Positions 36,602 through 48,499 of a DNA stretch of 64,000 nt are shown here, in pieces. Origin of the DNA: Paralvinella palmiformis (taxonomy: Eukaryota; Annelida; Polychaeta; Terebellida; Alvinellidae); assembly GCA_025642065.1 (NCBI GenBank), contig JAODUP010000082.1, positions 240,001 through 304,000 on the forward strand, in the 5' to 3' direction. The notes under the pieces were generated by a model. That model worked only from the letters and a program-made list of their open reading frames with translations. It did no database searches and was not told the origin of the DNA. The first letter of the stretch is position 1. Each line of letters opens with the position of its first letter. A program made the position numbers and the translations under genes.

Positions 36602-37339
36602 AAACCTGTTCTTAACGCCACCTGTCTGGAAGCGCCACCTGCGATTAAGAGCCACCTTTCCAAAATCCCGATGCAAGTCCCATCCAAACTGACCTGTCTG
36701 GAGCCGCCACCTGCCCGACGCAGCCAAACGCCATAGTGTCAGAGTCCCCGGCCAACAATATTAGCTGTCAACTGTCAAGCAACCGCCATTTGTGATGATT
36801 TGATTGAGGATTTATCAGCATGATTGAGCGCTGATTGTCATTGGCCGAACATCACAAACATGTTGACCAATGACAGCTCTTCCCTAGTTATGTCTCCGCC
36901 GGTGTGTATGACATTTGGTGCTGACTGGTGTCTTGGCTAGTGGGCGGCGCTCTTTGCATTCCTATTTAATTGTTATGCGATTTCAACACACCTTGATTAA
37001 AGGTAATTGCTGCTTGTGCAAATTTAAAACTGATAAAGACGTGTCAGCCCATGGACCAAGAAATCATTCAGACCATGAAATTGTGTTCAAAACAACTGCA
37101 GTACACCTTCTATCAGCTAGCGAAGAACACAACAACAACTGGTCCCGAGATACAGATGATGATGATGTGTATGTGTATGCATGAGTATAAATAAATAGTG
37201 TGTACTCTGTTTTATTCAGTTACTGGAAATTCCACCTTTAATTAAGTGCCTGGGGTTCCACCTGTCTGGAAGCTCAACCTGTCCGTAAACGCAACTTTCA
37301 GCAAGTCCCGACAGGTGCCGTTAAGAACAGGTTTGACTG
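36597..37339. mobile_element. Non-autonomous pogo/Tc1-mariner-type DNA transposon
   Basis: The 743-bp element has terminal inverted repeats of about 30 bp. The left end reads (T)AGTCAAACCTGTTCTT and the right end, on the complementary strand, CAGTCAAACCTGTTCTT; the arms continue to CACCTGTC with one further mismatch. A TA dinucleotide flanks both ends, the duplication typical of the Tc1/mariner-pogo superfamily, and CAGTCAAACC-type termini are known from pogo/Tigger elements. Subterminal copies of CCACCTGTCTGGAAGC occur inside both ends, and an internal inverted pair TGTCATTGG / CCAATGACA lies at 36836-36875. An 89-codon frame at 36915-37184 ends in an Asp-rich tail but has no recognisable DDD transposase core, so the copy is non-autonomous. 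It sits inside a TA microsatellite (36557-36596 and 37341-37378). Confidence 0.88.

Positions 37340-37340
<1 letters not shown>

Positions 37341-37378
<38 letters not shown>
37341..37378. repeat. TA tract, right half split by the transposon
   Basis: TATG followed by about 17 TA units, beginning directly after the transposon's right end. Confidence 0.92.
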
Positions 37379-38143
<765 letters not shown>

Positions 38144-38575
38144 CCCCCGTTTTATCACAGATCCATAACACGTGGGGGTCCTGTATGGTTCACGGTACAA
38201 AGCTGGACATTCTATAACTTGGTGAAGGCTAAATATCCAGAATTCTTCACGTAGATCCTGACCTTGAAATGACAACAGGAAGCAGGTGATTACTCTTGAT
38301 GGCATCCGCGAATTATGATGGATAGAGTAATAAATCCAGTTTGTCTGGAAGAGGTCTGCTGTCACGAAGCTGAAGGGGCGCAATCTGTGGAATCCGGATC
38401 CTTTAGCCGTGAGATGTTTGATTTGCGATGATCAGTGCTTTTATCAGTTACTCTCCGGATCGGTCCAACATAACATCTGAGTCACTGGTACGTATACTAG
38501 TTAGTAAATATTAGTAAATAAAGATTGTTCTCATGGTGTACGGGATCTTGTATTAATGGGAAAAGGGTGCGGATG

Positions 38576-38579
<4 letters not shown>
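38144..38579. other. Non-coding stretch
   Basis: No supported gene; unique sequence without a recognisable element. Confidence 0.45.

Positions 38580-38666
<87 letters not shown>
38580..38666. repeat. CT then TA tract
   Basis: A CT run of about 16 units, a short break, then about 24 TA units. Confidence 0.95.
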
Positions 38667-38669
<3 letters not shown>

Positions 38670-38704
38670 CCTTACCCCCATAAATAGGTGCATGCATAAT
38701 GTAC

Positions 38705-38816
38705 ACATACATAAATCTAACCATATATAAAACTAAACATACATATATCTAACCATATATAAAACTAAACATACATAAATCTAACCATATATAAAACTAA
38801 ACATACATAAATCTAT
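38705..38816. repeat. 32-bp tandem repeat, 3.5 copies
   Basis: The unit begins ACATACATAAATCTAACC and ends ATATATAAAACTAA. Three nearly identical full units are followed by a partial unit. Confidence 0.92.
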
Positions 38817-39131
38817 ACTTCGACAGATATTTATATACATAGATCTATATACAAGAGATAAACAATAACAACAAACCTTCACAAATATATCAGATTCCAG
38901 GTTATGAAGTAAATTAAGGACGAATATTTCGGAATATAAACACACAGATAAATAACATAATATAAATAACATATTATAATAACAGATACATAACATAATA
39001 ATGAGGGCGGCGTTTTAATAAGCGCCGGGATACAATAGTCTGTAAATAAATAAACGCCCGTTAATCAGGCATATAAAGTAGTCAGGAAAATAACATGAAC
39101 AATACAGATAGACATATGTCGGCATAAACTG

Positions 39132-39133
<2 letters not shown>

Positions 39134-39191
<58 letters not shown>
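39134..39191. repeat. TA tract
   Basis: About 26 TA units, then TATGTATATATA. Confidence 0.95.
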
Positions 39192-39194
<3 letters not shown>

Positions 39195-39356
39195 ATGTCA
39201 TCAAATACATAATAAATAAACACTGTTTTCATCACAGATCTAATGACGACAAAGAGGAGATTGTTTTCGCATTTTATCAAATATATCTAACGTTGATACT
39301 AAAAGAAAATTCTAAGCCAGATCGATATTTAGTTAATCCTACAATCAGCAACATAG

Positions 39357-39455
39357 AATTATTATTATTATTATTATTAATATTAGTAGTAGTAGTAGTA
39401 ACATTATTATTATTGTCATCATCATCATGATGATGATCATCATCATCATCGTCTT
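39357..39455. repeat. ATT, TAG and ATC/ATG trinucleotide mosaic
   Basis: ATT and TAG runs lead into an ATC block, an ATG block and a second ATC block. The ATC-ATG junction is a perfect palindrome. Confidence 0.85.
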
Positions 39456-39637
39456 ATAATCTACACCAGTAACTAATTCACTATATCATCTAGTTATTAA
39501 TCCTAAGCCAGCTATAATTACGATATCGAGAGTCTAACTCTAGATAAAAATAATATACAGATAATGAGATGTAAACAGACACAGATCTTCATCTTTCTGT
39601 TTGTTTGTTTATTTATTTATAATCAATTAACGTAGTG

Positions 39638-39876
39638 GACTGACTGACTGACTGACTGACTGACATGACTGACTGACTGACTGACTGACTGGCTGACTGA
39701 CTGGCTGACTGACTGACTGACTGACTGACTGACTGACTGACTGATTGATTGATTGATTGGCTGACTGACTGACTGACTGACTGACTGACTGACTGACTGA
39801 CTGACTGACTGACTGACTGGCTGACTGACTGACTGACTGACTGACTGATTGATTGGCTGACTGACTGACTGACTGA

Positions 39877-39921
<45 letters not shown>

Positions 39922-40236
39922 TGGCTGGCTGGCTGACTGACTGACTGACTGACTGGCTGGCTGGCTGGCTGACTGACTGACTGACTGACTGACTGACTGA
40001 CTGACTGACTGACTGACTGACTGACTGACTGACTGATTGATTGATTGGCTGACTGACTGACTGACTGACTGACTGACTGACTGACTGGCTGACTGACTGA
40101 CTGGCTGGCTGGCTGGCTGACTGACTGACTGACTGACTGACTGACTGGCTGCTGACTGACTGACTGACTGACTGACTGACTGACTGACTGACTGACTGAC
40201 TGACTGACTGACTGACTGACTGACTGACTGACTGGC
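39638..40236. repeat. 600-bp CTGA tetranucleotide array
   Basis: About 150 tetranucleotide units, mostly CTGA, with blocks of CTGG (for example 39881-39935) and of TTGA/TTGG variants that recur in the same order. One phase slip (CTGCTGA) lies near 40149. Confidence 0.97.
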
Positions 40237-40348
40237 TAATTAACTGGTAGATTCATGGTTTGTTTGTTTGGTCTTCGTTCCATCCCTTCCTTCTTCGTGT
40301 GTCTATCACATTGAACAGTTAGTGAGGGTTATTTCTTCAGCGATTGAT

Positions 40349-40501
40349 TGAGTGAGTGAGTGAGCGAGCGAGCGAGTGAGTGAGTGAGTGAGTGAGTGAG
40401 TGAGTGAGTGAGTGAGTGAGTGAGTGAGTGAGTGAGTGAGTGAGTGAGTGAGTGAGTGAGTGAGTGAGTGAGTGAGTGAGTGAGTGAGTGAGTGAGTGAG
40501 A
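40349..40501. repeat. GAGT tetranucleotide array
   Basis: About 37 GAGT units with three GAGC variants near the left end. It reads as Thr-His-Ser-Leu repeats in all minus-strand frames because a 4-bp unit cycles frames. Confidence 0.97.
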
Positions 40502-40567
40502 TCTGGAAAATACGATTGAGGGGATACATCCGTGGAAAACGAGAAAATCAGATGACACATTCGACAG

Positions 40568-40693
40568 ATCTACCCTCCTATACCACAGGTTTACCCTACT
40601 GCACCACAGGTCTACTCTACTGCACCACAGGTTTACCCTACTGTACCATAGGTTTATCCTACTGTACCACAGGTTTACCCTACTGTACTACAG
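40568..40693. repeat. 21-bp tandem repeat, 6 copies
   Basis: The unit is GTTTACCCTACTGCACCACAG, six copies with scattered substitutions. It gives a 7-residue repeat (GLPYCTT) in a 70-codon + strand frame, but no gene structure supports it as coding. Confidence 0.92.
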
Positions 40694-40720
40694 TTATGAA
40701 ATGAGTGATGATAATGTTTC

Positions 40721-40803
40721 TCATGATGATGATGATGATGATGATGATAATAATAATAATAATTATTATTATTATAACAACAACAACAACAACAACAACA
40801 ATT
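40721..40803. repeat. ATG, ATA, ATT and AAC trinucleotide runs
   Basis: Four consecutive trinucleotide runs of different motif. Confidence 0.9.
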
Positions 40804-41839
40804 TACTCTCAGAAATGGTAACTATCCACCATGTGTAAACACCACCTAACAGTTTTAAGCCGAACACGGATAGCAGACATTTTCCTATCTCAGTGTAGAA
40901 TCTGTGTTCTATAATATTTTACCAGAGTTACGTCAGAGATCGACCAACACGTATTATCTTTCCGATGAAAAAGAGGAGTAACCTCTTTTATTTTAAGGCC
41001 GTTCTCTTTGTTTTGAGTTTGATATTCCAGTTGTTAAAGAAGGGTTTCTTTTGGAATCAGTGTGCGTTTATTTGCACTTTTTTGTATCGGATCTGTATTA
41101 CGCAGCAATATTGGGGACGTTCCTTTGCCTTCATATCCCTTCTGCCGCAGTATCACTTAGTGCCATTCTTTAAATTGAAACCACTAACATATCCCAGCCA
41201 CAGGCCCCGATTTGTTATGACGGCGCACACTAAATGTTTGTGAAGCGAAAGAAAACAAACACGTAGAGTGGCTCCCTCTAACGACGCCACGTATCACGGG
41301 CGGTTGTTTTCATAGATAACAAATTCGATATATAAACGGAAAGCAGCTCGACAAACAAACCTTTATGTACTAAGCCAGTAAACATAATTTACGATCAAAA
41401 GAAATCGACAATTTCTGGCTAAATTTCATTCATTACGTGCGAAACCACGGCCTTAAAGTGCATTGATTTGGAGCGCCATATAACTGGGGAGTCGTAATAC
41501 ATAAAATTTAGTATGGTTGTTAGAACATTAAGCTATATATTTGGTGTTCTGGGTCAACTCATACTTTACGTTGTGTAATTTATGTAGTCTCACACTTTAC
41601 AAATGTTGTAATATTACTAATGAGGATATGAGACATAGAGATGAGAACACGGTGCCAACGTCTTCACCACCATGGCACATCGTCTTTTGGAAAGGGTCTT
41701 CGAATGGTTTTGGCTTCGAGACTGGTCTATAGCCGTGTTTGTGGGATTTATTTCCTTTGGAAGATGATCCTCGGCCACATATTCCAGGTGTGCCTGGCGC
41801 CAAAACTAAACAACTCAACTCTCCGTCGTCATCTAAGAT
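40804..41839. other. Non-coding stretch upstream of the LINE
   Basis: No supported gene. From 41541 one + frame is interrupted by only one stop (41730-41732) up to 41889, but its product has no recognisable domain. It could be the worn upstream part of the LINE or of another element. Confidence 0.4.
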
Positions 41840-43062
41840 AGCTCGGATACAGTGTGACAGGTGCTATGAAATTTGCAAAGGTTATACCTATCTATAAGGC
41901 TAAGTCTCTAATATCTCTAAAATATTGGGCAAGGTGATTCATAAGCGAATATATGCCTTTCTTATAAAACATGATATCCTTTACAGCAACCAGTTTAGTT
42001 TGCTTAAGTGTTTATCTGGATCAATCCAAGGCGTTTGATATAGTTAATCATGACATGCTATTGAAAAATCTAAACTATTATTGTGTAAGAGGTGCTCCTC
42101 TAAGATGGCTTAAAAGCCAGCTGAGCCAAAGAATGCACTATGTGAGTTATAAGGGCGTAGAATCTGAGCATTATGACGTTAGTTCCGGAGTGCCTCAAGC
42201 CAGTGTCTTGAGCCCATTGCTATCTGTCATCTACTCAAATGACATCCCAAATATAATAGCACAGAGCAAGTCACTACTATATATTGCATTGGTACGAACA
42301 TGCATCAGCTGCAAATACAAATGAACCAAGAATCTGTTCAACTCAATAACTGGATCAGAGAAAACCAACCATCTGCTAATCCATCAAAGACAACATTTAT
42401 GCTAATAGAAAAATAGCAACGTCATGAACAGAAGACGCTCAACCCGACCATCAACTATAGAAACATAGAAAGAGTTCAAAACACAAAGTTTCTTTGTCTT
42501 TATTTAGACCAGCATCTGCAGTGGAATGGTCACATAGCAAAATTAGAATAAAGGTATCAAGTAATTTATATGCTGTGAATGCAGCAAAGCACATCTTGTC
42601 GAAAGAGCACCCAAAGATAATATGTTACACCTTAATCCGTCCGTATGCTTGTAATATGGGATTGCAGTGTGTAGAGAGTTTTTCTATAAGAAATACCTTT
42701 GTAAGCTAGAGGCTCTGCAGGCGCGGTTTATAATGAACATGCATCGCCACTGTTTAGAATAGTAAACATTCTTAAATTCAGTGATCTATACGACCTCCAG
42801 ATAAGTGGCATCACGTTTGACTTTGTACATCGAAGTCTTCCCTCAACATTCATTGTCTTGTTTGAGTTACACGTTGAAGGACATGGTCTCAACACGAGAC
42901 ACAGAAATGACTCTAAGCTACCAAAATTCAGGACTGAATTAGTCAGGAGTCTCCTTTACAGAGGACCGCGTGATTGGATGAATTTAGACACAGTAATAAA
43001 ACTAAATATATCATCAAAAAAAAAAAAACATTCAAAGATAAAAATCGCGGATCGAAAATGAG
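41840..43062 (+). pseudogene. Non-LTR retrotransposon (LINE) reverse transcriptase, decayed
   Basis: The pieces of a LINE ORF2 occur in order across shifted frames. An N-terminal RT segment (MKFAKVIPIYK, then VIHKRIYAFLIKHDILYSNQ) is followed by the frame at 41971-42324 with DQSKAFDIVNHDML and SGVPQASVLSPLL, the RT catalytic-region motifs. The segment at 42494-42709 contains IRIKVSSNLYAVNAAKHIL, the thumb-type region, and the C-terminal part at 42858-43061 contains LNTRHRNDSKLPKFRTELV and YRGPRDWMNLD. The catalytic FADD/YADD box is destroyed: the frame reads SLLYIALV where YADD is expected, and the downstream frame (TNMHQLQIQMNQE) is out of register. Several stops and frameshifts separate the parts. 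No endonuclease domain is visible, so the copy is 5'-truncated as well as decayed. The closest relatives are probably in the Jockey/CR1 group; the exact clade is uncertain. Confidence 0.88.
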
Positions 43063-43315
43063 GATGTACTAGAAAAATCACGAACAATCTCAGTCCCTTC
43101 GCATACTGAAAATGATAACATTTATCAATATGGATGTCATATCATAAAGTAATTGTTTCCCCATATAACTTATAAATATTATTATTATCATTCTAACCTT
43201 TGGTTTCTTTGTTGTGGTAATTGTTTTGTCACCAGTTTGTCAATACCTGTAGTATTATTTATATATGTGTGCCTGCGTGTATATATGGGGGTGTGTGCAT
43301 GCGTGTGTGCGTGCG

Positions 43316-43388
<73 letters not shown>
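43316..43388. repeat. TA then GT tract
   Basis: A TA run to 43344 is joined to a GT run that abuts the dispersed repeat copy at 43389. Confidence 0.92.
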
Positions 43389-43392
<4 letters not shown>

Positions 43393-43481
43393 AGCTGTGT
43401 ATTATAAGGCACAGGCACAGAGAATCTCGAACCGTGAATTCAAACTCTGGACGTTTCTTCAGGGGACTGAATCCAGAGTGG
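43389..43481 (+). repeat. Dispersed TG-linked repeat, copy 1 (short)
   Basis: Begins TTTTAGCTGTGTATTATAAG and contains GGCACAGGCACAGA, ATCTCGAACCGTGAATTCAAAC and CTGGACGTTTCTTC, ending CCAGAGTGG. It is over 90% identical by eye to the first 90 bases of the copy at 48500. A GT tract lies directly before it. Confidence 0.85.
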
Positions 43482-44500
43482 ATTGGAGATGGATATTTTA
43501 TATTTGTACATAGAAATTATTAATACGCTTTCGAAACTAAACCACTACTATACAGCTACTAGACTAAATAATTGTCAAACCTTTGACAAACAAACGGCAG
43601 CAAGAAGTCATCTCAGCTATCCCAAGTCACCAGCTATCAGCGGATAGAATTATTTAATTTGGGCTGTTAATGGTCATGAAATGTCATTTTACTTTAATAA
43701 TGTCTACATAAATAATTTTTATACGATTACGTCTTCCTGAAGATACACCAGGATCATCCCCCCCCCCTCTAAAAGATTAGTGAGAACGTTTCACTCCAGT
43801 TTGTGTTCCCGTGAGACTAGACCTGGAGTCACATTAAGAGGCTTATTTTACGAAGATAGACATCTTATGTACTGCAGGACGAGAAACGGAAGTGATCCAC
43901 CTTAACTAAATCCTGAATGTCTGGATCCAGGTTCGGATCCAGGTCTTTTCTGTCAGCTCGAAATAAAGCTTAATTCAGTCGGAATGATTCTGACAGAGAA
44001 TTATAAATGGCTGGAATTGAATATTAGCTCAGATGATAAGAGAATCCAATATTAAACACATTCAATCAATATTTAATTAGGTTTGATATTGTATCAATAA
44101 ACAGCAGAAACTGTTTAATGATCGGTGGCTATATTGATACATTTTAGTAAAAAAATTGACCAAATCAGGAACTAACAATAAACACTTCATCAACATTTAA
44201 ATGCTGTATGTTTAGTATCATAGTATCATCATTTGTTTAATATCGTAATATCATCATTTATTTAGTATCATAGTATCATCATTTCAAATCGATACACATA
44301 ACTATAGTTAAAATTCATGTCAGTCAGTCAGTCTGTACGTATGTCAATATATTTGTCTGTTTGTTTCCGTCTGTCTGTCTGTCAGTATATATTTATATAT
44401 GTCTCTCTGTCTCTCTATATGCTTGTCTGTCTGTCTGTCTGTCTGTTTCTGTGTCCATTTGCCTATCTGCATTGTTAGTTTGTTTTGTTGTTCGGGGACA
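43482..44500. other. Non-coding stretch
   Basis: No supported gene. It holds a C-run near 43758, the 25-bp repeat at 44210-44284, and GTCT-type tetranucleotide repeats at 44355-44460 that may be the tail of the SINE that follows. Confidence 0.5.
44210..44284. repeat. 25-bp tandem repeat, 3 copies
   Basis: The unit begins GTTTAGTATCATAGTATCAT and ends CATTT. Three copies; the middle one differs at about four positions. Confidence 0.88.
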
Positions 44501-44832
44501 ATCCCCGGGCTGTCGCTTATTCGGCACAGCCTCTATGTTGGAGTGGTTGAGAAATTCCTCCCCCACCACTCACAGGGGAGCAGTACGAAAGATGGAGCCG
44601 AAATACCCTGAGGGTGGTCACTGCCAGTGTTTTACGTCCTCAGGGTTTTTTTAACATCCCCCCTTTATTTTAAATAAGTCAGTGGAGACGGCAGCGCCAT
44701 TTAACGTGGTCAGCCACACACGATGTTGTGAGCCAGGAAATTATTCTCTGGTTTCGACCTCTTGTGGGGTTCGAACCAGTGACCGTTGGCACCAAGTGCC
44801 GGGTGCTTAACCGCTAGGCCACCGGAGCTCAC
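44501..44832 (-). mobile_element. SINE family B, copy 1
   Basis: On the minus strand the head is GTGAGCTCCGGTGGCCTAGC with A box TGGCCTAGCGG and B box TGGTTCGAACCCC, followed by a body ending CGACAGCCCGGGG. It aligns along almost its whole length with 57428-57724, carrying an extra segment of about 35 bases (near 44685-44715) lacking there. The adjoining GTCT repeats at 44355-44460 could be its tetranucleotide tail. Confidence 0.85.
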
Positions 44833-44874
44833 TGCTTATATGCATGTTTGTTGATACGTTTTTATGTATCTTTT

Positions 44875-44899
44875 TGGGGGGTTGGGGGGTTGGGGGGGT
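44875..44899 (+). other. G-quadruplex-prone G-run cluster
   Basis: Three G-runs of 6, 6 and 7 separated by TT. Runs this long can supply four G-tracts by themselves. Confidence 0.6.
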
Positions 44900-45196
44900 T
44901 GTTTGTTTGTCTAATCTATGATGCTAAAAGTTCAGGTTTGTCGAATAAGAGACGCATGTTCTGTATTTAAGAGACTAGGTTTTCTGGAAGTGACGTTATA
45001 CACAGAGATTGACTACGTCACGAACATGACTGCCTTTTGGCGAGTCTGGTTCAATCAGCGTCAGAGTGAGATGTTTTTAGAGCAGAAATTAGAACAAATA
45101 AGATAAACGTGTTACAATAGGATGATAATTAGAAAGATATGTGAGGGGGGATATAAGAGGGAGTGAGAGAGAATGGGGTGAGTGAGATTGGGACTA

Positions 45197-45199
<3 letters not shown>

Positions 45200-45257
<58 letters not shown>
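45200..45257. repeat. TA tract
   Basis: About 29 TA units. Confidence 0.95.
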
Positions 45258-45259
<2 letters not shown>

Positions 45260-46616
45260 CTGAAGAGATCTCCATGGCTGATTTGGTAGTGTATATGGGA
45301 ATAGATTTCTAGGGTCGCTCTTCGGGGTTTGAATCAAACTGTAGAGTTACGTTTGTGAGTCCCTGCGGGGTCCAGCAATAGGCCCTATAACCTTATTTAT
45401 TTAATTAAAAACAGTATCGATCTATCTGGGATCCAGCAGTGAATGTGTTGCTTCGAATTCCACCTTCCTATGAATGGTATTGGCCTTGGGTTTTTTACTC
45501 TGACGACACGTCCACCCCACACACCCCAATCCCTCACCCCAATCCATTCCCGAGGCTGTCTGATGCATACACACTATTAACCTGTTATACAGCTGGCGAT
45601 GTATTTAGCACAGCTCCAGAACACGACAAAACATATCCGTAACTGGGGCAAGATTCCTGATGTCGTCCGCCTTCTCTGTATCTGATGTCTGCGCCGAATT
45701 ACACTCTACAAATTGTAACAGAACAGAGCAGAACAGAACGGGAGAGAACAGAATAGAACACGTGGTTGTTCTGAATGGCGGCTGAAGTGTGTAGGTGTGT
45801 TTTTTATCCGGAAGAAATATTTCTACAGATGCCTGTTCCTGGCTTTCAACAACAGATGGAACCAGATAGAGAAACGGCCGTCATTTACAGAACATTGAGC
45901 CTTCTGGATTCGATCACAGATTCGATCCAGTTCCGGTTCAATTCAGCGCTGTTTCTTGTCGGGGAGATGGTGGTGGTGGTGGTGGGGGGGTGTTCTTTCC
46001 TCACATTTGGTAGCTCACTGGACTAAAGACATCCAGATGATTGGATCCATTTCCACTGGTGCATGTCTCCGTGGGATGTTTCATCTATCAAAAAAAGAGG
46101 CTTCAGGCTGATCAGCTACTTTTTCTAGATTGTACTCGGTCATAAGTAGCACGTGTGACCAATTATCAGGCGAAACAACCCACTCACTAATTCACTCACT
46201 GACTCACCCACCAAGTGGGCAAGTTCTGATGTTTTGGTATAATATGTTTTCTTTCATTCTAGAAGCTGAGATATGATAAATGTGTCAAATCAGAATCTTG
46301 TGTCGGTGAGAATATTTCATATTTATTTATTTCTCTATATTTCGGCCAATATATCACGTCGGTGGAGTGGTGTTGGCTATTGTTACGGCTATGAACGCGT
46401 TTTTAAAATACAATGCAGCAGAGGTGAGAGGTCATTAATGGAATATCGAGATGAAAATAAATGATAAAACTTATTGAACTGTATAGATTATGATATTTAT
46501 GTTATTATGTAACGTCATTAAAATGTATGTAGTCATGATATATATTTTGTTGATGGTTTTTATGTGAATTTTATATTAAAGGATTGAACGTATAAAGTTT
46601 ATATTTTAGTATTTAT
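45258..46616. other. Non-coding stretch with possible worn SINEs
   Basis: No supported gene. A tRNA-like stretch with GGGGTTTGAATCAAAC lies at about 45268-45345. A diverged element at 46008-46205 starts GTAGCTCACTGGACTAAAG and ends in CTCA repeats, like the tail of the SINE at 15017. The 83-codon frame at 45775-46026 has no recognisable domain. Confidence 0.4.
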
Positions 46617-47290
46617 GTAGTAGTAGTAGTAGTAGTATTGTTGTTGTTGTTGTTGTTGTTTTTGTAGTAGTAGTAATATTATTATTATTAGTAGTTGTTG
46701 TAGTAGTAGTTGTTGTTGTTGTTTTTGTAGTAGTAGTAGTAGTTGTTGTAGTAATAGTAGTAGTAGTATTGTTGTTGTTGTTGTTGTTGTTTTTGTAGTA
46801 GTAGTAATATTATTATTATTATTAGTTGCTGTAGTAGTAGTTGTTGTTGTTGTTTTTGTAGTAGTAGTAGTAGATGTTGTAGTAATAGTAGTAGTAGTAT
46901 TGTTGTTGTTTTTGTAGTAGTAGTAATATTATTAGTATTATTAGTTGCTGTAGTAGTAGTTGTTGTTGTTGTTTTTGTTGTAGTAGTAGTAGTTGTTGTA
47001 GTAATAGTAGTAGTAGTATTGTTGTTGTTGTTGTTGTTTTTGTAGTAGTAGTAATATTATTATTAGTTGTTGTAGTAGTAGTTGTTGTTGTTGTTTTTGT
47101 TGTAGTAGTAGTAGTAGTAGATGTTGTTGTTGCTGTTGTAGTACAAGTAGTACTAGTATTGTAGTAGTAGTAGTAGTAGTTGTTGTTGTAGTAATAGTAG
47201 TTGTAGTAGTTGTTGTAGTAATAGTTGTTGTTGTTCTTGTAGTAATAGTAGTAGTAGTAGTAGTTGTTGTTGTTGTTGTTGTTGTTGTAG
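46617..47290. repeat. 670-bp TAG/TTG higher-order trinucleotide array
   Basis: Blocks of TAG, TTG, TAA/TTA and TTT recur in the same order. The block junction TAGTATTG recurs near 46636, 46767, 46899 and 47018, so four larger units of about 119-132 bp are visible before the pattern degenerates. The 134-codon minus frame of poly-Thr, poly-Gln, poly-Leu and poly-Tyr is an artefact. Confidence 0.93.
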
Positions 47291-47513
47291 GCGTAACTAA
47301 CTTAAACCTTTGTTGACATTTTACAAAATAATAAATTATTTTCAATTATTTTATATTTACAGAACTAATATATTGAGGAGCTGTGGGTTTTTTAAATATT
47401 GTTTTTATTCTGTCTCGATGTTGTGATATTGGGTTCAAGATTCTCTTACAGCGAAACAGACACAATTCTAGAAACATTCTATCACCCGAGGCGACTAAAA
47501 AGACACTAACTTG

Positions 47514-47646
47514 CATCATCATCATCATCATCAGTATCATCATCACATCATAATAATCATCATCGTCACCATCGTCGTCATCGTCATCATCATCATCGTC
47601 TTCACCACCACCACCACATCATCATCATCATCATCATCATCGTCAT
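47514..47646. repeat. ATC trinucleotide region
   Basis: ATC units with CGTC and CCA variants throughout. Confidence 0.9.
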
Positions 47647-47721
47647 CACATTTGGGATCATCAATAGTTCACGCTTGGTACTAAAATCTCCCCCATTATC
47701 CGTCGTGTAACTAGCACACTC

Positions 47722-48287
<566 letters not shown>

Positions 48288-48395
48288 TGGTGGTGATGAT
48301 GGTGGTGATGATGATGATGGTGATGGTTGAGGTGGTGGTGATGATAATGGTGATTGAGGTTGCGATGACGGGGATGATGATGATAATGATGATGA
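48288..48395. repeat. GAT/GGT trinucleotide region
   Basis: Mixed GAT, GGT and AAT units. Confidence 0.88.
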
Positions 48396-48425
48396 TCGGG
48401 ATGTAAAGTCAATAAAACATCAGCA

Positions 48426-48427
<2 letters not shown>

Positions 48428-48466
<39 letters not shown>

Positions 48467-48499
48467 GCGTGCGTGTGTGTGTGCGTGTGTGTGTGTGTG
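48428..48499. repeat. GT tract next to dispersed repeat copy 2
   Basis: GT units with GC substitutions in the second half. Confidence 0.93.

Noticed and set aside
40306..40560. Thr-His-Ser-Leu repeat proteins in three minus frames
   Set aside because: A 4-bp unit gives the same peptide in every frame; no gene context.
41541..41889. Near-continuous frame ending with CDRCYEIC, suggestive of a zinc finger
   Set aside because: The Cys-rich end overlaps the start of the LINE RT sequence in another frame, so the cysteines are coincidental; no domain is recognised in the rest.
46941..47345. 134-codon poly-Thr/Gln/Leu/Tyr minus frame
   Set aside because: Entirely a translation of the TAG/TTG array.
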